Positions 63,835 to 64,000 of a stretch of 64,000 nt of DNA are shown in pieces. The position numbers were made by a program, and so were the translations under genes. Under the pieces are notes generated by a model. It did no database searches. It was not told where the DNA came from and was given only the letters and a program-made list of their open reading frames with translations. The DNA is from Crossaster papposus. Taxonomy: Eukaryota > Echinodermata > Asteroidea > Velatida > Solasteridae. Where the stretch lies: contig JBAIAA010000441.1 in NCBI GenBank assembly GCA_037893245.1, forward strand, positions 2,046,001-2,110,000. Reading direction: 5' to 3'. Position 1 is the stretch's first letter, and every line of letters starts with the position of its first letter.

Positions 63835-64000
63835 TATTTATGAATGAATAATAATGTCAGTGTGTTTTCCTTTACCCAGTCTCTCTGCTTCCTCTTACCT
63901 ATGCATTTTAGCTGTATAGAGATATAGAACAGAGAGATACTCTAATTGTGTTTTTTTTCACGGTCTGTCTCTCTTTGGACCAATTTGCCCAGTAGTTATT

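Larger units (their letters stand above)
54391..64000. repeat. Segmental duplication, copy B
   Basis: Same order of landmarks as copy A (28506-35946). Copy B has extra insertions: a 150-base stretch near 54725-54935, the TTAA-type MITE at 55729, the 295-base retroposon at 59008 and the LINE at 61862. The matching exon 8 would lie beyond the window. Confidence 0.9.

Overview
This window looks like non-coding-rich nuclear DNA from a marine invertebrate, most likely an invertebrate deuterostome (lancelet, hemichordate or echinoderm type). The basis is the AT-rich background, GT-AG introns with very small exons, a cytoplasmic ZU5-UPA-death-domain gene, NACHT remains, a Ngaro/DIRS-type retrotransposon, Jockey/CR1-type LINEs and dense MITE and foldback DNA. 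No species can be fixed from the sequence alone.

Layout. 1-1665: the last two exons of an unrecognised plus-strand gene, the final one split by a 611-bp inverted-repeat element. 2.5-8.4 kb: hairpins, MITEs and a LINE tail. 8.41-12.59 kb: a 4.2-kb DNA-transposon-like element with long terminal inverted repeats, coding on the minus strand for a FEN/PIN-like nuclease with a TSO1-like cysteine tail. 12.6-16.9 kb: a 117-bp satellite with a 949-bp higher-order repeat, then a gagacta-rich array. 18.2-28.1 kb: nested elements. An 11-bp satellite holds a LINE, the LINE is split by a Ngaro fossil with an SGNH hydrolase, and a short retroposon sits inside the Ngaro.

30.7-47.4 kb: the main host gene, minus strand, 15 exons read here from splice signals and reading-frame phases. 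Order of the product: short acidic start, two tandem linker exons, proline-rich linker, two mini-exons, ZU5, UPA, a CxxC-CxxC motif split over two tiny exons, an unknown helical-looking exon and a death domain. This is the UNC5CL/PIDD-like plan of an intracellular death-fold adaptor. A decayed NACHT ATPase segment lies in its fourth intron.

28.5-35.9 kb is duplicated in direct orientation at 54.4-64.0 kb, so a second, related gene runs off the right end. The two copies are damaged differently: copy A has a 1-base frameshift in exon 13, and copy B has lost most of the death domain. Insertions present in both copies (SINE, hAT-like MITE) predate the duplication. A LINE and a 295-bp retroposon tail found only in copy B postdate it.

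The most novel candidates are the nuclease-coding transposon, the reciprocally broken death-domain gene pair, and the palindromic cluster of mini-exon units at 39-42 kb.
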